Source: Todiramphus chloris collaris (lineage: Eukaryota; Chordata; Aves; Coraciiformes; Alcedinidae). Taken from it: a stretch of 64,000 bases of DNA. The notes under the pieces are model-generated. The model saw nothing but the letters and a program-made list of their open reading frames with translations. It was not told where the DNA came from and made no database searches. The stretch lies in assembly GCA_025345505.1 (NCBI GenBank), contig JANVCC010000146.1, positions 4,381,163 to 4,445,162 of the forward strand, given 5' to 3'. The position numbers and the translations under genes are program-made. Numbering within the stretch: the stretch's first letter is position 1; every line of letters begins with the position of its first letter. Shown here piece by piece: positions 37,316 through 49,946 of this stretch.

Positions 37316-37340
37316 AAAAAAAAAAAAAAAAAAAAAAAAA
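37316..37340. repeat. Poly-A tract
   Basis: A run of 25 A is followed by CCCAC and a further nine A. It is the longest homopolymer in the window. No gene copy is evident upstream. Confidence 0.9.
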
Positions 37341-39680
37341 CCCACAAAAAAAAATAAATATGTGCTGCTCTGGCATTTCTGAGACCAATAAAACTTTGCT
37401 TTGCTATACTGAAGGAAGTACCAAACCCCAGTAAGGAGTAGTGGGTTTGTTTTCCATGATCTATTATTACAAGGACTTTAACTCTCTTAAATCCTGCTCG
37501 TCACCAGTGTGTGTGATATCAGGCACCGAAAGAGACAATGGCGTTTGAAATCCGTTTGCTTGTAATGGATTAGCCGTTGCACTTTATAAAACAAATAATC
37601 CAGTCAGGAACACTGTTCCACTCCTTCGAAACTGGTCCTTTAAAATCAATAGCCAAATGCGTATTTGATCATGCTTACATCACATAATACAGGAAAACAG
37701 TAAAAAATCTGAGCAGACCAGGTTTGTCTCCACCAAGCACCTACGTATTCAGGCACTTCTCTGTCTCCAACTCTAAGCCATGTAGTTCCAATGCTCTCAG
37801 TATTTTCAACCAGAGCTGACAGGAAAGTTTGTAAGTCAGGTGTTTTAGCACACTATATACAAACAGTGCAAAACAAAATAGAAATCTGTGAACATTTTGT
37901 TCTAACAATAGATAAACTGAGAGCCAAATGAGCCACACTTTCATTCAATTCAGTTTTTCACATCAGCATGGATATCACAGACATCCCTGCAACAGAATAA
38001 TGATGCAATAGAGAATTATACCCTTCCTTTTATGCTAGATCCTGCATGAACTAACATTTACATTCATGGTTATGTCCGTCAGTGACACTCTCAAAGTGAT
38101 TTAAAACAGACCTTTGAAGCGTGGACACAGCTACTTAAATTTTCAAATGAACAGGAATTGCACTTGTAGGTCAGTTATTCAGAATACACAGGTACAAGGC
38201 AGACAAACAACCTTTCGCAAGTGAAGATGATTTTTGAAGTGAATAATTTTTGGTGCCTGGCTCAGGTAAAAGACTGAGCAGCCACTTTTAGTGGCACACT
38301 ATAAACCTGAACTAGTGTTTCTCGATTCAAAGGGTAAGGTTATTCTCAAGTGTGGACAGTCCTACTAAAACAAAACAGTGAGAGGGCTTTTAAAGTGAAA
38401 GTATTACAGCAGAAGTACTTCAGATTTGGTTAAATAGAAAAACATTCAAAGAGCAATAACAAACTTAACAAACTAAGTTTGTTTATTTGAAAAGCTAATA
38501 CTAAGTAACAGACATTTTGAAGCTAATAAACATGAAATACAATTGCTACTGGCAACAGATCATTGAAAAACACATAAGTATAGTTCATATGAAATAGAAA
38601 TACAACTTCTAGTCTTAAGATTGACATACAGGGAAGACTTTAATTACATGGCTCAAAAATACCCTCAGAACCTCATGATTTCTATGCTTTTAAACCCAAA
38701 GAGTGCTGGACACTTAGGTAACCAACTGCCTGCAGAAAACACTCAATATGCTTATACAGACACCAAATTAGAAATGAAAATTATATCTAAATTGCATAAA
38801 AAGCTGCAATCCAGATTCAGATCTCCTCTTTGAAAACGCCAGCAAGGATTTCACTTTCCAAAGCATCTCTCAGTTCCCATTTCAGTTCAATTGTAATCAG
38901 TTGTGCTCAGGACTTTGCAAAAAAACCCCATGATCACCACTGAAAATGCTTTCAAAACTATGTTCTTTGTAGTACATTTATTCTATATATTGAATTATAT
39001 GCCATAAAGTGGCTCTGTCAGGCATTCAAAGCACAGCTGTGATGAGCAAGAGCCATGATTAATTCTGTCCCTGCTCTTCATAAACTATTTGCCTTGTCTA
39101 ATTAGAAGAAAACACAATAGAAGCTACAAACATTTTCACCATTTCCAATTGGCCGCCAAAACCACAAGAGAAGCCAAGTTGCCTTTCACCAGTCGCAATG
39201 AATAATGTATAGAAAGACAAAGTCTCCAAGTTTACCCCATTTTGTACAGCATTGTTCACACTGCCTTCTCCCCCCCTCTCCGCCTTTTTTATTTTACAAA
39301 AGCCATTCTGAATCCCACTGCAGCATTGCTATGCGGGCCTTTAAAAACTTCCAGGAATCATTTTTTACTGTTCTTCCTAATTCAAGCTTTTTTTTTTTTT
39401 TATCACACAAGCATCAGCTCAAATTCCACCAGTTTTGCAGAATTCAGTGAATAACCAATATAAGCAAATTATCCCAAAACCACACTCTCTTAAACACAAA
39501 ACAAGTACAACGTGCAAAAGGGCGTTGATGCCCTTAGAGGCTCAAGCAATCACCAGAGTTCAGCACAGGGGTAACTTCTTCACTTTTGGAATGCACGCTG
39601 GTTTAGAGGAACCAGGAACATCTCAGCGGCATGAGGATACAGCAAACCTGGGCTGGAAGCAAACCTTGCTGCTTAAGGAA

Positions 39681-40046
39681 CACAGAATCATGGAACAGTT
39701 TGGGTGGGACGGGACCTTTCAAAGGCATCTAGTCCAACCCCCCTGCAGTGAGCAGAGACAGACATCTGCAACGAGAGCAGGGTGCTCAGAACTCCATCCA
39801 ACCTCACCTGGAATGTTTCCAGGGATGGAGCCAAGGTCTCACCACCCTCAGAATAAAAAATTTCTTCCTTCTATCTAGTGTAAATCTCCCCTCTTTTAGT
39901 TTAAAACCATTATCCCTTTTCATGTCACAGGCCATGCTACAAAGCTTGTCCCCATCTTTCTTTATAGCCCCACTTTAAGTACTGAAAGGCTTCAATAAAG
40001 GTCTCCCTGGAGCCTTCTCTTCTCCAGGCTGAACCACCCCAAACAC
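39681..40046 (-). mobile_element. CR1 retrotransposon 3' region
   Basis: This minus-strand CR1 begins CACAGAATCATGGAACAGTT and continues with GGACCTTTCAAAGGCATCTA and GTCCAACCCCCCTGCAGTGA. It runs through TTTCTTCCTTCTATCTAGTG and ends near CTTCTCCAGGCTGAACCACC and CCAAACAC. The subfamily differs from the 34.7-kb copy. It is 5'-truncated. The 147-codon frame at 39435-39878 runs partly through this element and is not a gene. Confidence 0.93.
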
Positions 40047-41386
40047 AAAGTGCATTAGACTACCCTTAGCAAGCATGGGCTCTACAGTGAACTACTGAAC
40101 TCCAGTGTCTGATGCCAGAGATAACATGAATATCTTCTGCATTTGTGTACATCTTTATCACTAGCCATAGTGATAAAACTGGAATAAACCAAACACATTT
40201 TCAACCATCTTCTGATATACAGGTTGACAGATACTACTGAAACTTACCACAGGGAATAGCACTAAATCTGTATGTCCTAAGATATACTCAGCTTTCCATA
40301 AGTATTTTGCAATGTATTTAGAAACATGATTTGGGCAAAATTTAAGCTACTAGAATAATTCACTGGCTGTTCAGTTCAGAGAGCTTGGGAGCAGCCCTCG
40401 GGTGCTTCAGTTCTGCCATTTAAAGGTCTATCTGAGACATGACAACCTCAGAAGTGCTATTTGAGCAACATGAATAGGAAATATCTTCATCATATTACAG
40501 AAGGATTTTCAAAACCCCTTAAGGAGATGTACAGTTTAATTATCCTTTATTTAAATAAACCCCAACCCACCACAGTCCCTTCACAAGGCAAAATTTAGGG
40601 CATTCTAGGTTTTTTTACACTGAAAACACTACATATTTTGGCTTGTGTTTATCTGGTTTTGGTACAGGGAGTAGCACATCTTGAACACGTTTTCTGGTGC
40701 CACAGGACAACAAATGATCAGTCTTTATAAGACACTTGGGACTACGCACCAGGTTTGCAGCCAGAGTCGACAGCGGCTCCCTCTGACTCAAAGCGCAGGT
40801 TCCTGGGGCAGGAAATTGCCAATAAAACACTGGAATTGCCCCGATTTACTCTGACCAGGAGGGTCTCTCCCCTCCTGTCTCACAACTCTCAGCATCCCAA
40901 AATCTGTCAAAAAGCAAAGCACGGCAATACTTCTGAACCTGTGACTGAAACAGATTGCTGGCAAGGCCAGAGGAGCAAGCGCTGCTGTGCAGAGGCTGGT
41001 GTGCCCGCGAGCACTGCCCAGCTCGGGGAGGAAACAAAGAAAACACAGCAAAAACAAGTTCATCGAAGCTAAATCAAAAATCCTTCTCCATTTAGAGGAA
41101 GTTTTTTGTGTTTAAGCGTTTGATTGTTTGTTTGGGGGGTTTGTTACTTGTTTTTTTCAATAATAAAATACCCAAGATGTGATTCTTTGTTACTAGGCTG
41201 CCTGAATCTGGAAATCTGTGTCTGCTAGAGAGAGAAGCCCAAAATGTTCCTGGAGTTCAAGTAGGTTGGTAGGACCTGGGGCATTTGTTCATCTCCTTGA
41301 GGAAGTTGGGAGAACCTGCCAAGTCTGGATCCTGACCTGCACTTTCAAAACAAACAAACAAAAATGTTCAGGATATTTCAAATAAT
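40047..41386. other. Unique non-coding sequence
   Basis: No gene is recognised. Around 40740-41070 composition is slightly GC-richer, with overlapping frames of about 90-105 codons on both strands and no known domain. Confidence 0.55.
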
Positions 41387-41738
41387 GTGCATCCTTTGTT
41401 AAGGGAGGACTTTTCCAAGCCCGATTTCACTTTTGCAGCCCGGGCAGCACCTGGGACTGTGAAGGATTCAGCTGAGGTGTTGCAGGCAGAGCAGCAACGC
41501 AGTTATCTGCCCGGGAACCTCGAAGAGTTCTTCCAAGTGGATGGTGTCGGCCATTTGCCCTTTCAGATCGGTGGGTTGTACACTTGGAGGCAGGCCTGTC
41601 AGAGATTAGACGAGCTGCAGTTTGCAGCACTCTGGCTTTCCACGCAGCGCGAGACAGACGGTGCAACGAAGCCGTTCCCTTCCCTAAGAGAGTGGCAGCC
41701 TCTGCTGGCAGGTGGGAGGCACGGAGAGCGATTGTCCC

Positions 41739-41754
41739 CAAACCCCGGGGTTTG
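41739..41754. promoter_or_regulatory. 16-bp perfect palindrome
   Basis: CAAACCCCGGGGTTTG is its own reverse complement. It sits six bases upstream of TATAAAAG and contains one CpG at its centre. Such a site could bind a dimeric transcription factor; CCCCGGGG cores are AP-2-like, but no specific factor is claimed. Confidence 0.6.
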
Positions 41755-41760
41755 TGAGGG

Positions 41761-41768
41761 TATAAAAG
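41761..41768 (+). promoter_or_regulatory. TATA box
   Basis: TATAAAAG is an exact consensus TATA box in a GC-rich context, with an initiator-like CCACTCT downstream. The spacing (about 26 bases to the initiator A) is slightly short of the usual 28-31 but tolerable. The strand is plus. Confidence 0.4.
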
Positions 41769-41999
41769 AGACACCTCAGTGCCCCCACTCTGCTTCATTG
41801 CTTCAGATGAAATCCTTGAAACAGACACCAGAGATAAAGGTAACTAGGAAAACACCCACTTAAAAAGTAGGAAAATATCATAACCCTTATCAAACAGTCT
41901 CGGAGAAGGGGATCTAAAGTCACAAGTCACTTTTTGGAATTCTCAATCTTATCTAAAGACAGGAAGATTGCCGGTTCTTTAATCTACAGACGAAAAGGA

Positions 42000-44439
42000 G
42001 CCAGCTGTACATCTGAAAATCAGCTGCGTATTGATCCCACTCCTGTTAATATTCATGAAGCTATATCGTAAGACTGGAGATTTTAACACAGTGCCCCCGG
42101 ACTCTAAATCAATTCCCATTGATTTCAATTGGCTTCTCCCATCCAAGCATCGACCTCACCCCTCCCTTGGAAACATGCTCTCAAGGTCCTTTGAAACACA
42201 CTTACTGTATAATGAACTCTGAAGGATTGCATGTGCTTAGTGGTATGTTCTGTTCTTCTCCACCCGTTGAGCTTTTGAGGGGGTGGATACCATTATCTGA
42301 TTTGATGTGAACATTTAAAAATTTGAACCTCCGCCCCACAGAGCTCCCATCCGTTTCTAGAAGCCAGAATAAACTCTTCCTCTTCATTTGGATTTGCCTG
42401 AAAAGTTCAAGGCTAATGTGGTCATCCTACAAAATTGCATTTCTTGACACCGCCTGCTTCCAGGAGAAATATATACTGAAATGTTTCTGGTTTCTGTTTG
42501 GCAGCCTTCTGGGGACTACAGCTAAAATGGGTTTAGAGGAGCAGCAGATTCTCAGAGTCGAGGGTTGAAGGGTGAACTTAATTTGCTCCTCTCTCTGAAA
42601 ATGCTGGGGCCCTGGGCCTGACCTTGCCCTCTGCTGAACTTTCTAGCACCTGACATTCAGGTCTTTTCAGAGTGAGTTATGAGGAGCTAAGGCAACCCAG
42701 CAAATAAGCAGATACACAGCAAGCTGATGCCTCCATTAGGAGGTTCTATCTAGATATGATCACTTAGACAGACAAAGCAGTTGCTAGCTCTCTATGCTTC
42801 CATTTGTACCTCAACTGCAAACTGAAGGAACGCATGTTTAAAAATTAGACCCTTCTCTATCAAAATATGTATTTTTTGAGCTTCTAATTCTCCAGCTGAT
42901 AAAAAAAAGAAATGAATTACTAATATTAATGGCACTGAACTATACATAAGTTATGTTACCTGATGCCTGAACAACAGGCCCCTTTGTGAGCACAGAGCTT
43001 CCCCTCAGCTTCACTTACAACGAGAGCAATTCTGTATTACAACACCAGGCAACATCACAGCCAAAAGAACAACCCTTTCTATCCAGTCTGTTAAAAATTC
43101 AGTTGAATATGCGCAAGATTTTCTTCTGCATTCATCTATCCGCCCTCCTCCATTACTTTAATTTGCAGATTAATTAGCTGTGCTTACATCTTAGTTGTTT
43201 GCACATACAGCATCTGAAAACGATGCATTTAGCAGCTATTAAAAAGAAAGATTTTAGGTTGTGAATACTATTGCAACCAAATGGCTTTTAAAACCTTAAA
43301 TGTATAGCTTTTGCCATATATGTTGAAGTCTAAATACCTGAACTTAATGTGATACTGGTTTCTAGCTGCCCTCAAAAGGCTTTCATATGTAACTGATTGC
43401 ATGACACTTTGTCAGTTCCAATCAAGCAGCAGCATTTTACTCGCATCTTTGGAAAAAAAAAATAATAATAATAAAAAATCAATAACATATAAGTTTGTAG
43501 TGGGAGAGTCTCAGACTCTCCAAAGGTGTAGCTCCAGACAGCTGCCATCCGTTCCAAACCAGAAGAACACCATCACCATCGTCCCAGTATTATCTCTATA
43601 ATGAAGCTGACTACTCTTGGTTATTCTACATTTCCATGCTAATCAGAGGTGTAAAAATAAATACACAAAGGAAAAACTAAGCCTCTTCTTTTGTTTGTTT
43701 TCTTCTACAATTAATTTCCCTTCCCAGACTTGATACTATACAGAAGAAAATGCAGATCCTGACCTTTTCACGAAGGTTTACTATCTACCTCACTTTCTTT
43801 CTGTAGTGATGTTCCTGTCACCACTACGCAAAAAGCCCATGGACCTTGAGAAGAAGCACCTGCCCTGCTCTCTCTGCAGCTGAACAAACGGCTGCACCAT
43901 GTGACGGTAAAAGAATGGCAGGTTTCAAAGCAGCACAACCTGTCTTCAAGAGGACAACCTCCTCTGCAGCTCTGCGACACCCGCACGGGGAACAGCAGCG
44001 ACGTGGTAGGGGGTGGTTTGGTTTTCCAACACCACTAATCTTCAGGGAGTGGCTGTGAGTTGGGGTAAAAGATCTGGATCGGTTCTTTGCACATCAGTTT
44101 GCCCGTTTCCCAGTACAGACTGGAGAACACAACACCAAACCTAACCCCAACATTTGGTGAGCACTTCCATGGCCAGGCCTGCTGGTGATATAACCCTGGT
44201 AACCTCAGCACAGAGAATCAAGCTCTGCAGTTGCCCATATCCCTGTCACAGCTTCCTGAGATCCCAGCGTGAGATGCTACTTGTGCACCCTGCTCCATTT
44301 CACTTTTCCTTATCGCCAGGCGTGCTCCCGCCTGCCTCCCTCCCACCGTTTTCCCTTTCTGCAAGCTCCTTCCTGTCTCCCAGCAGCTTCTCCTATCGCG
44401 TTTGCAATCACAGAAGGCCGGACATCGCTTTGCTGAATG
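42000..44439. other. Unique non-coding sequence
   Basis: No gene is recognised. A short relic with CAATTCCCATTGATTTCAAT at 42107-42136 resembles the old palindromic repeat seen elsewhere. A small (ATA)n tract lies near 43459-43475. Frames of up to 100 codons are unrecognised. Confidence 0.5.
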
Positions 44440-44660
44440 GGAGGAAGGCTCTGTAATTAACGGGATCCTTTGCTGTTTACATAAACACTTAAAATATACA
44501 GACAGCTGAAAGGTCAGCTGCAGCTAGGCAGGGCAAATTAAACTGAATAAGAGGTGATTATTACAGAAAGCCATTTAACTAATGAGGTGCTGCTCCTTCT
44601 GAAAAATACTTGAGTTTTTCTTTGAATGCTATTGCTGTTCTGAATTTAAAAAAAAAAAGC
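44440..44660. promoter_or_regulatory. Candidate enhancer-like block with paired FOX-like sites
   Basis: TGTTTA and TAAACA form a perfect inverted pair with a two-base spacer at 44474-44487, matching back-to-back forkhead-type half sites. Nearby are GTAATTAAC, AAGGTCAGCTGCAGC (E-box CAGCTG), GCAAATTAAACTG and GTGATTATTACAG. There is no repeat or frame. Conservation is untested. Confidence 0.28.
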
Positions 44661-45517
44661 TTTAAACATATTTAACAAACCTACAAGCAGCGCACAGAAA
44701 CAATACAAGTGTAGGTGGTTTCTGAGCAGGACTAAGGCAGGAAAGAAAAGGGAAAGCAAGAGTATTATTTGAACATTTAGAGTGAATTTCCATCAATTCT
44801 ACTAATTGTCTTGCTGTTCACTCCCAAACATGTAATGAATTATTTTATTAAGAGGATCATTTTGTGAAACACGTTATGCTTACTGATATTGCGAAAATAA
44901 ACTTAATAGTCTTTATTTATAGAGAGGTGAACTAAAAAATGAGTGGAAAATTATACACTGACAACCAAGAATCAGGGAAAGAGCACCTGGTCTGCTTTGT
45001 TGTCAAATTACCAGAAGGCTCATTTCAAAAGAGCCCAAATATTCCCAACAGCATCTCAAAAAGCATTGTTTCTGAATATTTACAAAACCAGAAATTTAAT
45101 GGAGAGTTATTCTGAATAAAATAATAAATTAGTGTTTAATTAACAGTAACTGAAATCTGGAAAAACCATCTGGTCTTATTTATACATCAACCACAGTAAG
45201 CCACGTTCATGTCATCCATCTTCAGAACAACACTGAAGCATGTCCTCTAGCTTTAAGGACTTATTTAAGCACCACTCAGGATTTCAGGGTATAAGCACGT
45301 GTGTAAACTTTCTTCAAGTCAGGTCCTCATGAAATGATTGCTGCCATTTATGACTCAAAGAGCTACACAGTATTAACAGTGCCCAGCCCTCACTTGTGTC
45401 TGTAACAGAGGTCAGACTTCACCAACCTTAACTGAAAAAGAGTACATTGCTGGAACTTGCTGAGTCAGAGTTGTAACAGAAAAAGAGGATTAAAAACACA
45501 AAAAAGAAACAATAATA

Positions 45518-45592
45518 ATTAAAAAAAAAAACAAAACACACCAAAAAAAACCCCAAAACAAAACAACAACAAAACACCCAAAACAAAAAAAT
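45518..45592. repeat. A-rich low-complexity tract
   Basis: The tract consists of A runs broken by single C or CC (for example AACAAAACACACC, ACAACAACAAAACACCC). It is simple-sequence DNA with no recognisable parent element. Confidence 0.85.
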
Positions 45593-48500
45593 ATCCCATT
45601 CCTTGGAAATTAGTCCAAGATTAATAAAGGAAACTATTTAAACACCTTGTGTCTCCTTGTGCTGTGTTTCTATTAGTTAAGCAGTCAAACTTACCAGCGG
45701 TACACCTCATAGGAAAGAAATCATTGTTTATTCAGCTGAATGTTAGGTAGCATTTTAAAACTTGTTTTGAAATGATTTTAAAAGGAAAGGCATCAAAAAG
45801 CCCTACATTTCACTGTGATGAGAGACAAAGTAGCAGAACAGTCTCTTGCCTACCTACCCACTTAATATGTTATAATTAGAGATGAGGAGGCAGTGTGAAC
45901 ATCTAAGCTAGACTGGATGGAGGATATTAATTTAAGCTCAAGAAAAAGCTCCAGGTATGGAGAGAACTTGGATTTAGATGCTTGAAACTGCCAAATGATG
46001 AATCTTTGCTTACGGATCTCCCTCAAGTCATCCAATGTCGCCTTTTCAGGAGGCGTTTTAAAGAAAACCCTGTTTTGCACGGTCAGGCTATACCCAAAGC
46101 AGTACAAACCTTTACAGGTGTCATTTGTATCTCCAACAGAGTCATCTGCAGGTGTAAGGGCTGCAGGGGGTAATGCCACCCCCCATTTTCTTCTGACATG
46201 AAACAGAAAAGAACCTTTATGCTGGAGAGTCCCTCAGGCTGCCTTTCCTGACTCAGGCGGGAAATGTAAAAGGGAGATACCTGCCCCTGACAGATGCTCG
46301 TGGGTTTTGCATCCCTGCCGCTGTGCCATGACGGATTTTAAATTTTGATAATCCCTTTTTAGCCCTTTCAGACTAAGGCCATAACATGCCACAGCTCAAA
46401 CAAACCCGGGTCCTGTCGGCCCATGTTCATACAAATAGCCCAAACCAAGATGATTTATTTACAACAGTTAATACAATTGGTAGTAACGACTTTATAGGCA
46501 ACCTCTAAGTGCAGGCGAGATGAAAAATTTACTAAATTGGAGTATAAAAATTCATAAGAAAATGTACAGAATCAATATTTCATGGGACTTGCTTTACCTT
46601 GCCTTACACAAATCTACTCCAGAGCTCACATTAAAATTTAAACCAGCTTCGTGCGACAAGTTCAAATGCTGGGGCTGTTTCATATTAGTTTAACTTCGGA
46701 GGGTATTTTTTTTTTGTTTTGTTTGTTTCATAAATTGGAAAAAAGCACTTAGGGAGCTGCACGGTTTGAGTGCTTCTGTGCTGCTTTTTCTATTTTCCTC
46801 CTTTCTTTTATGAATAAACTAATTGCTGACATAAATACAGAGGACATTACGAAAAGAGAGAATCTTAAAATACCTCTGAATTCTCTAATGCAGAATATAA
46901 GACAGTGCTTAGAAATAATACCTGAAGAATACTCTTTAAGAGCCCCTACTCTAGGAACAGAGCATGAAAAAAAAAAAATCCATAAGGCAGTTTTTGCAAC
47001 AGCACTCCTACTGGAACAGAAATGTGTAGATACATCTGTAAGAAAGCCTGGCACAGCTCCCATAGCCCCGGCAGCTCCGCACAACCCGCGAAACTCACCC
47101 ACGGAGTTCAGGGGCTGGAGCACTCTCAAAAACCCCAGTGCCAGCTGGGACACTTCGTCCTGCTGGAAAACTGTGGCTGCTCTTGGTAGCAGGGGGATGC
47201 CAAATAACTGCAGGAGGGGTGTCTCCTCTAACTTTCAGGAGTGCATTGCGAATAGTTAATTTCCACGTGTTTGCTTCATTAGAGGGACCAAGTCCTGGGT
47301 TGGCCTCAAAAGAACGAAACACCTTTCACTGAAAGGTGCCCAGTTGCAATAGGTCCCAAACACCAGAGCATCATGTTCCTGTGGAAACTGTGCAGCTGAT
47401 GTTTTATTCCATGGGTTACTTGCAGACACGTGAAAGTCCTGTCCCTTGTCTCACCCCACCTGACCTAGTCCGCATGATTTTGAGGTTCTATGCATGTCTT
47501 ATCTTGACATAAACCAGTCTGTCCAGAACAACAAGATCTCCTTCTCTTTGAAGACAACAGAAAGGAATGATTAAAAATCACCTCCTTGGTGTTTGCATAT
47601 GGTTCACAAATAATAGAAGAAAAGGATGGAGCCTAAATATAAAGAAGGGGGGAGGAGAAATCACCTGCAAGGATTTTATTTGTGCCTGCATGCTCATATA
47701 TATTCTGTTGTGGTTCACTGAAAATTAAAAACACCACAGCTGTTTTTGGAGGACTCCAAGTACACCTGGGAAAGGGTATCTGTGCTGCTGCACTCTTGAA
47801 TTCCACCAGCCTCTTTTCATCAATTTTAACAAACTTGAGGCTAGATTTTCAGTTTAGCTGTGCAACTGCATGTGAAAATGGGGTTAATTATATCAGCAGA
47901 TAGTTGGAAGAAGCAGAAATATTTGCACAATTTAGGAGCAAAAAAGAGTCTAAAAACTTATTCAAATATATGACCCGTAAGGGTAGTCCTGACTTTTCCT
48001 TGTTGACATCACGCTACTAGACAAAACCAGCCTGCATTCCATCAGTTATTACGTTACTTAAACATTATCCAGGGCAACTTTTGCTGGCACAAACAAGTGT
48101 GCTAGAAAAATGTAACGTTCACTTTCTCGAGTTAACAGCAGCCTTCAGTATGTTAGGAAAAACTAGTGATCATTTATTACTTATTATACTGTAATTCATT
48201 ATGGTTGTAAGAAATATTTAGATACTTAATTGGCATTTAACAAGATAGCTATAGAGAGTAAATGAGACATTAAATCCTCTTCTAAAATGCCCATTAGGTT
48301 TGCTTTGGAAATTAATTGATCTAATTCGCTTGCTGTAAACCACTGTGGTCTCTGCCAGTTTAGAACTCTGAGATATTAATGACAGACAAAACCAAAGATG
48401 GTGAATGTCTTCACCCAGAGTTAGATCAAAGGCTAACAACACTGGTCACCTGTATTTATGATCCCAGTGAACAGACTGATAGGAAGCATTTATCTTAAAG

Positions 48501-49875
48501 AGCTGCTAATCATCCCCTGGATCTCAGTCATGGCCATGATTCTCCTGGGCATCATCCACACTGTAAGAAGGGCTCTCTAAAGGCTACCCAGAGCCCTTCT
48601 CAGCTGTAGAGCTGAATTTATCACCCCAGATTACAGTTATAACTTGTTAAAGCCTGATCTCAGCTTGTAACCCCAAATCAAACTTGTAAACTTAGTGGCT
48701 TTCTGCTTGTCGAAGCTCCACCTTGTCTTCAGATGTCCTCAAATTTTTTCCAAAGGCATTTTTTCATAAAAGCATATCTATGTAAGTATTTTCAGAGTCC
48801 ATCTCCTCTTCATTCTCTTCAGTAAACCAGTTATCACTTAAATGAGTATGTACAGCAGGTGAGAGAATGCAACAGCCTTTGCAACTTGCTGCTAACTTCT
48901 GCTTCTCACCAGTCTAAAGCAATGTGATAAATCCCCAGGAGAGACCTAACTCTTCTGCTGAAGCCCCCATTAGTATTTCACATTTGTACACGGAGACACT
49001 TGTATCAATCACAACAGGATGTGGGAGGCATATTACAATTGTTAATAAAGTGCCTTGAGCTCTCTAAGCTTCTGCCTAATAGATTTTAATACTTTATACA
49101 TTTTCTGCTACTATTTCTAGGCAATTTATTGCTCATTTTTAGGAATAAAACACCCTCGGTGTTTATCCACTATTAAATACATATTTTGATCCCTTATAAA
49201 TTTTTGAGCACGCTTTGATTAATTCCCAAGAAACCAGGGAAAGCACAGAGGGTTCTAATGCTCTCATAACACCACCAGCAATATAAAACTGCACACAATT
49301 TACATTTGGGTTCAAAAGGCTATTTTCAAACTGAGACCCATGAACATCATGAGAGAAACCCCAAAATCTTTGCCTCATCTACATCATGATCAAATCTAAA
49401 AATATGCTTAAAGAGAGAGAGCGATAAGCTATTTACGGCCAACATCTAAGTTTCCTTCATGTCTCTAAAACATTTGAGTGCCTTGGGAATAAAGCTAAGC
49501 TCACTGAGACAGTCAATTACCTTCCAGAGGTGTTATTACATACATCACGTCATGCCTACAGCGCACAACTGTGCCGAGAGAACAGCCGCTTGGAAATACA
49601 GTGCACACACCTTCTAACCAAGATCACCAGCCTACGGACACAATCACAACAGTAAAATTCATGTGTGGTTGGATGGCTCTTTAGGTTTCTTACTGTGACA
49701 GGAGATGCCGGAATACGAGGCCAGGAAGGACAGAATTTTGCTGGCTTTGCGAGAGGAAGTTTGCCAAGACATTTACCACTAGACCAACACTGACAAAGCA
49801 TTCGAGAGCTGACAAGGCCACAGGTACATATTTCTGTCAAGGACTGTTTACAATGTATGAAGGTCAGCTCTTCCT

Positions 49876-49946
49876 CTGGTGTAAATAAATCGTGCTCCAC
49901 TGACTGCAACAGAGACCCACCAGTATACACCAGTGGGAGAGCTGGC
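49876..49946. repeat. Old palindromic repeat relic, best copy
   Basis: CTGGTGTA (49876-49883) pairs perfectly with TACACCAG (49926-49933), and between them lies GCTCCACTGACTGCAACAGA. This closely follows the repeat phrase I recall as 'ctggtgtaaatcagcatagctccactgacttcaatggagctacaccagtttacaccagctgaggatctggc'. It lies inside the 155-codon minus-strand frame, which argues that part of that frame is repeat-derived. Confidence 0.6.

Larger units (their letters stand above)
34946..39680. other. Unique non-coding sequence
   Basis: No gene is recognised. The stretch contains a 19-bp tandem duplication at 36457-36494 and a 25-base poly-A at 37316-37340. The segment near 37540-37640 has scattered homeodomain cores (GTAATGGATTAG, AAATAATCC) but too few to call an element. 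Confidence 0.55.
41400..41839 (+). promoter_or_regulatory. Candidate TATA promoter with first exon
   Basis: About 360 bases here are GC-richer and hold roughly 20 CpG dinucleotides, unlike the flanks. The segment leads to a 16-bp perfect palindrome (41739-41754), then a consensus TATAAAAG (41761-41768). An initiator-like CCACTCT centred on A 41787 follows, about 26 bases from the start of the TATA box. Next come an ATG at 41807 and a good donor AAG|GTAACT at 41839/41840. A first exon of about 53 bases would start at 41787. A 158-codon frame (41387-41863) spans the whole segment, so a coding exon is an alternative. The same CTCTGCTTCATTGCTTCAG also looks like a splice acceptor before a 33-base exon. 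Confidence 0.35.

Noticed and set aside
37316..37340. Poly-A tract as the tail of a processed pseudogene
   Set aside because: No coding similarity, polyadenylation signal at the right distance or flanking duplication was seen upstream.
39435..39878. 147-codon plus frame
   Set aside because: Its second half lies in the antisense of a CR1 retrotransposon.
46810..47259. 149-codon plus frame beginning MNKLIADINTED
   Set aside because: The first half looks protein-like, but a 134-codon frame lies opposite it, no family is recognised and no promoter or splice signals frame it.
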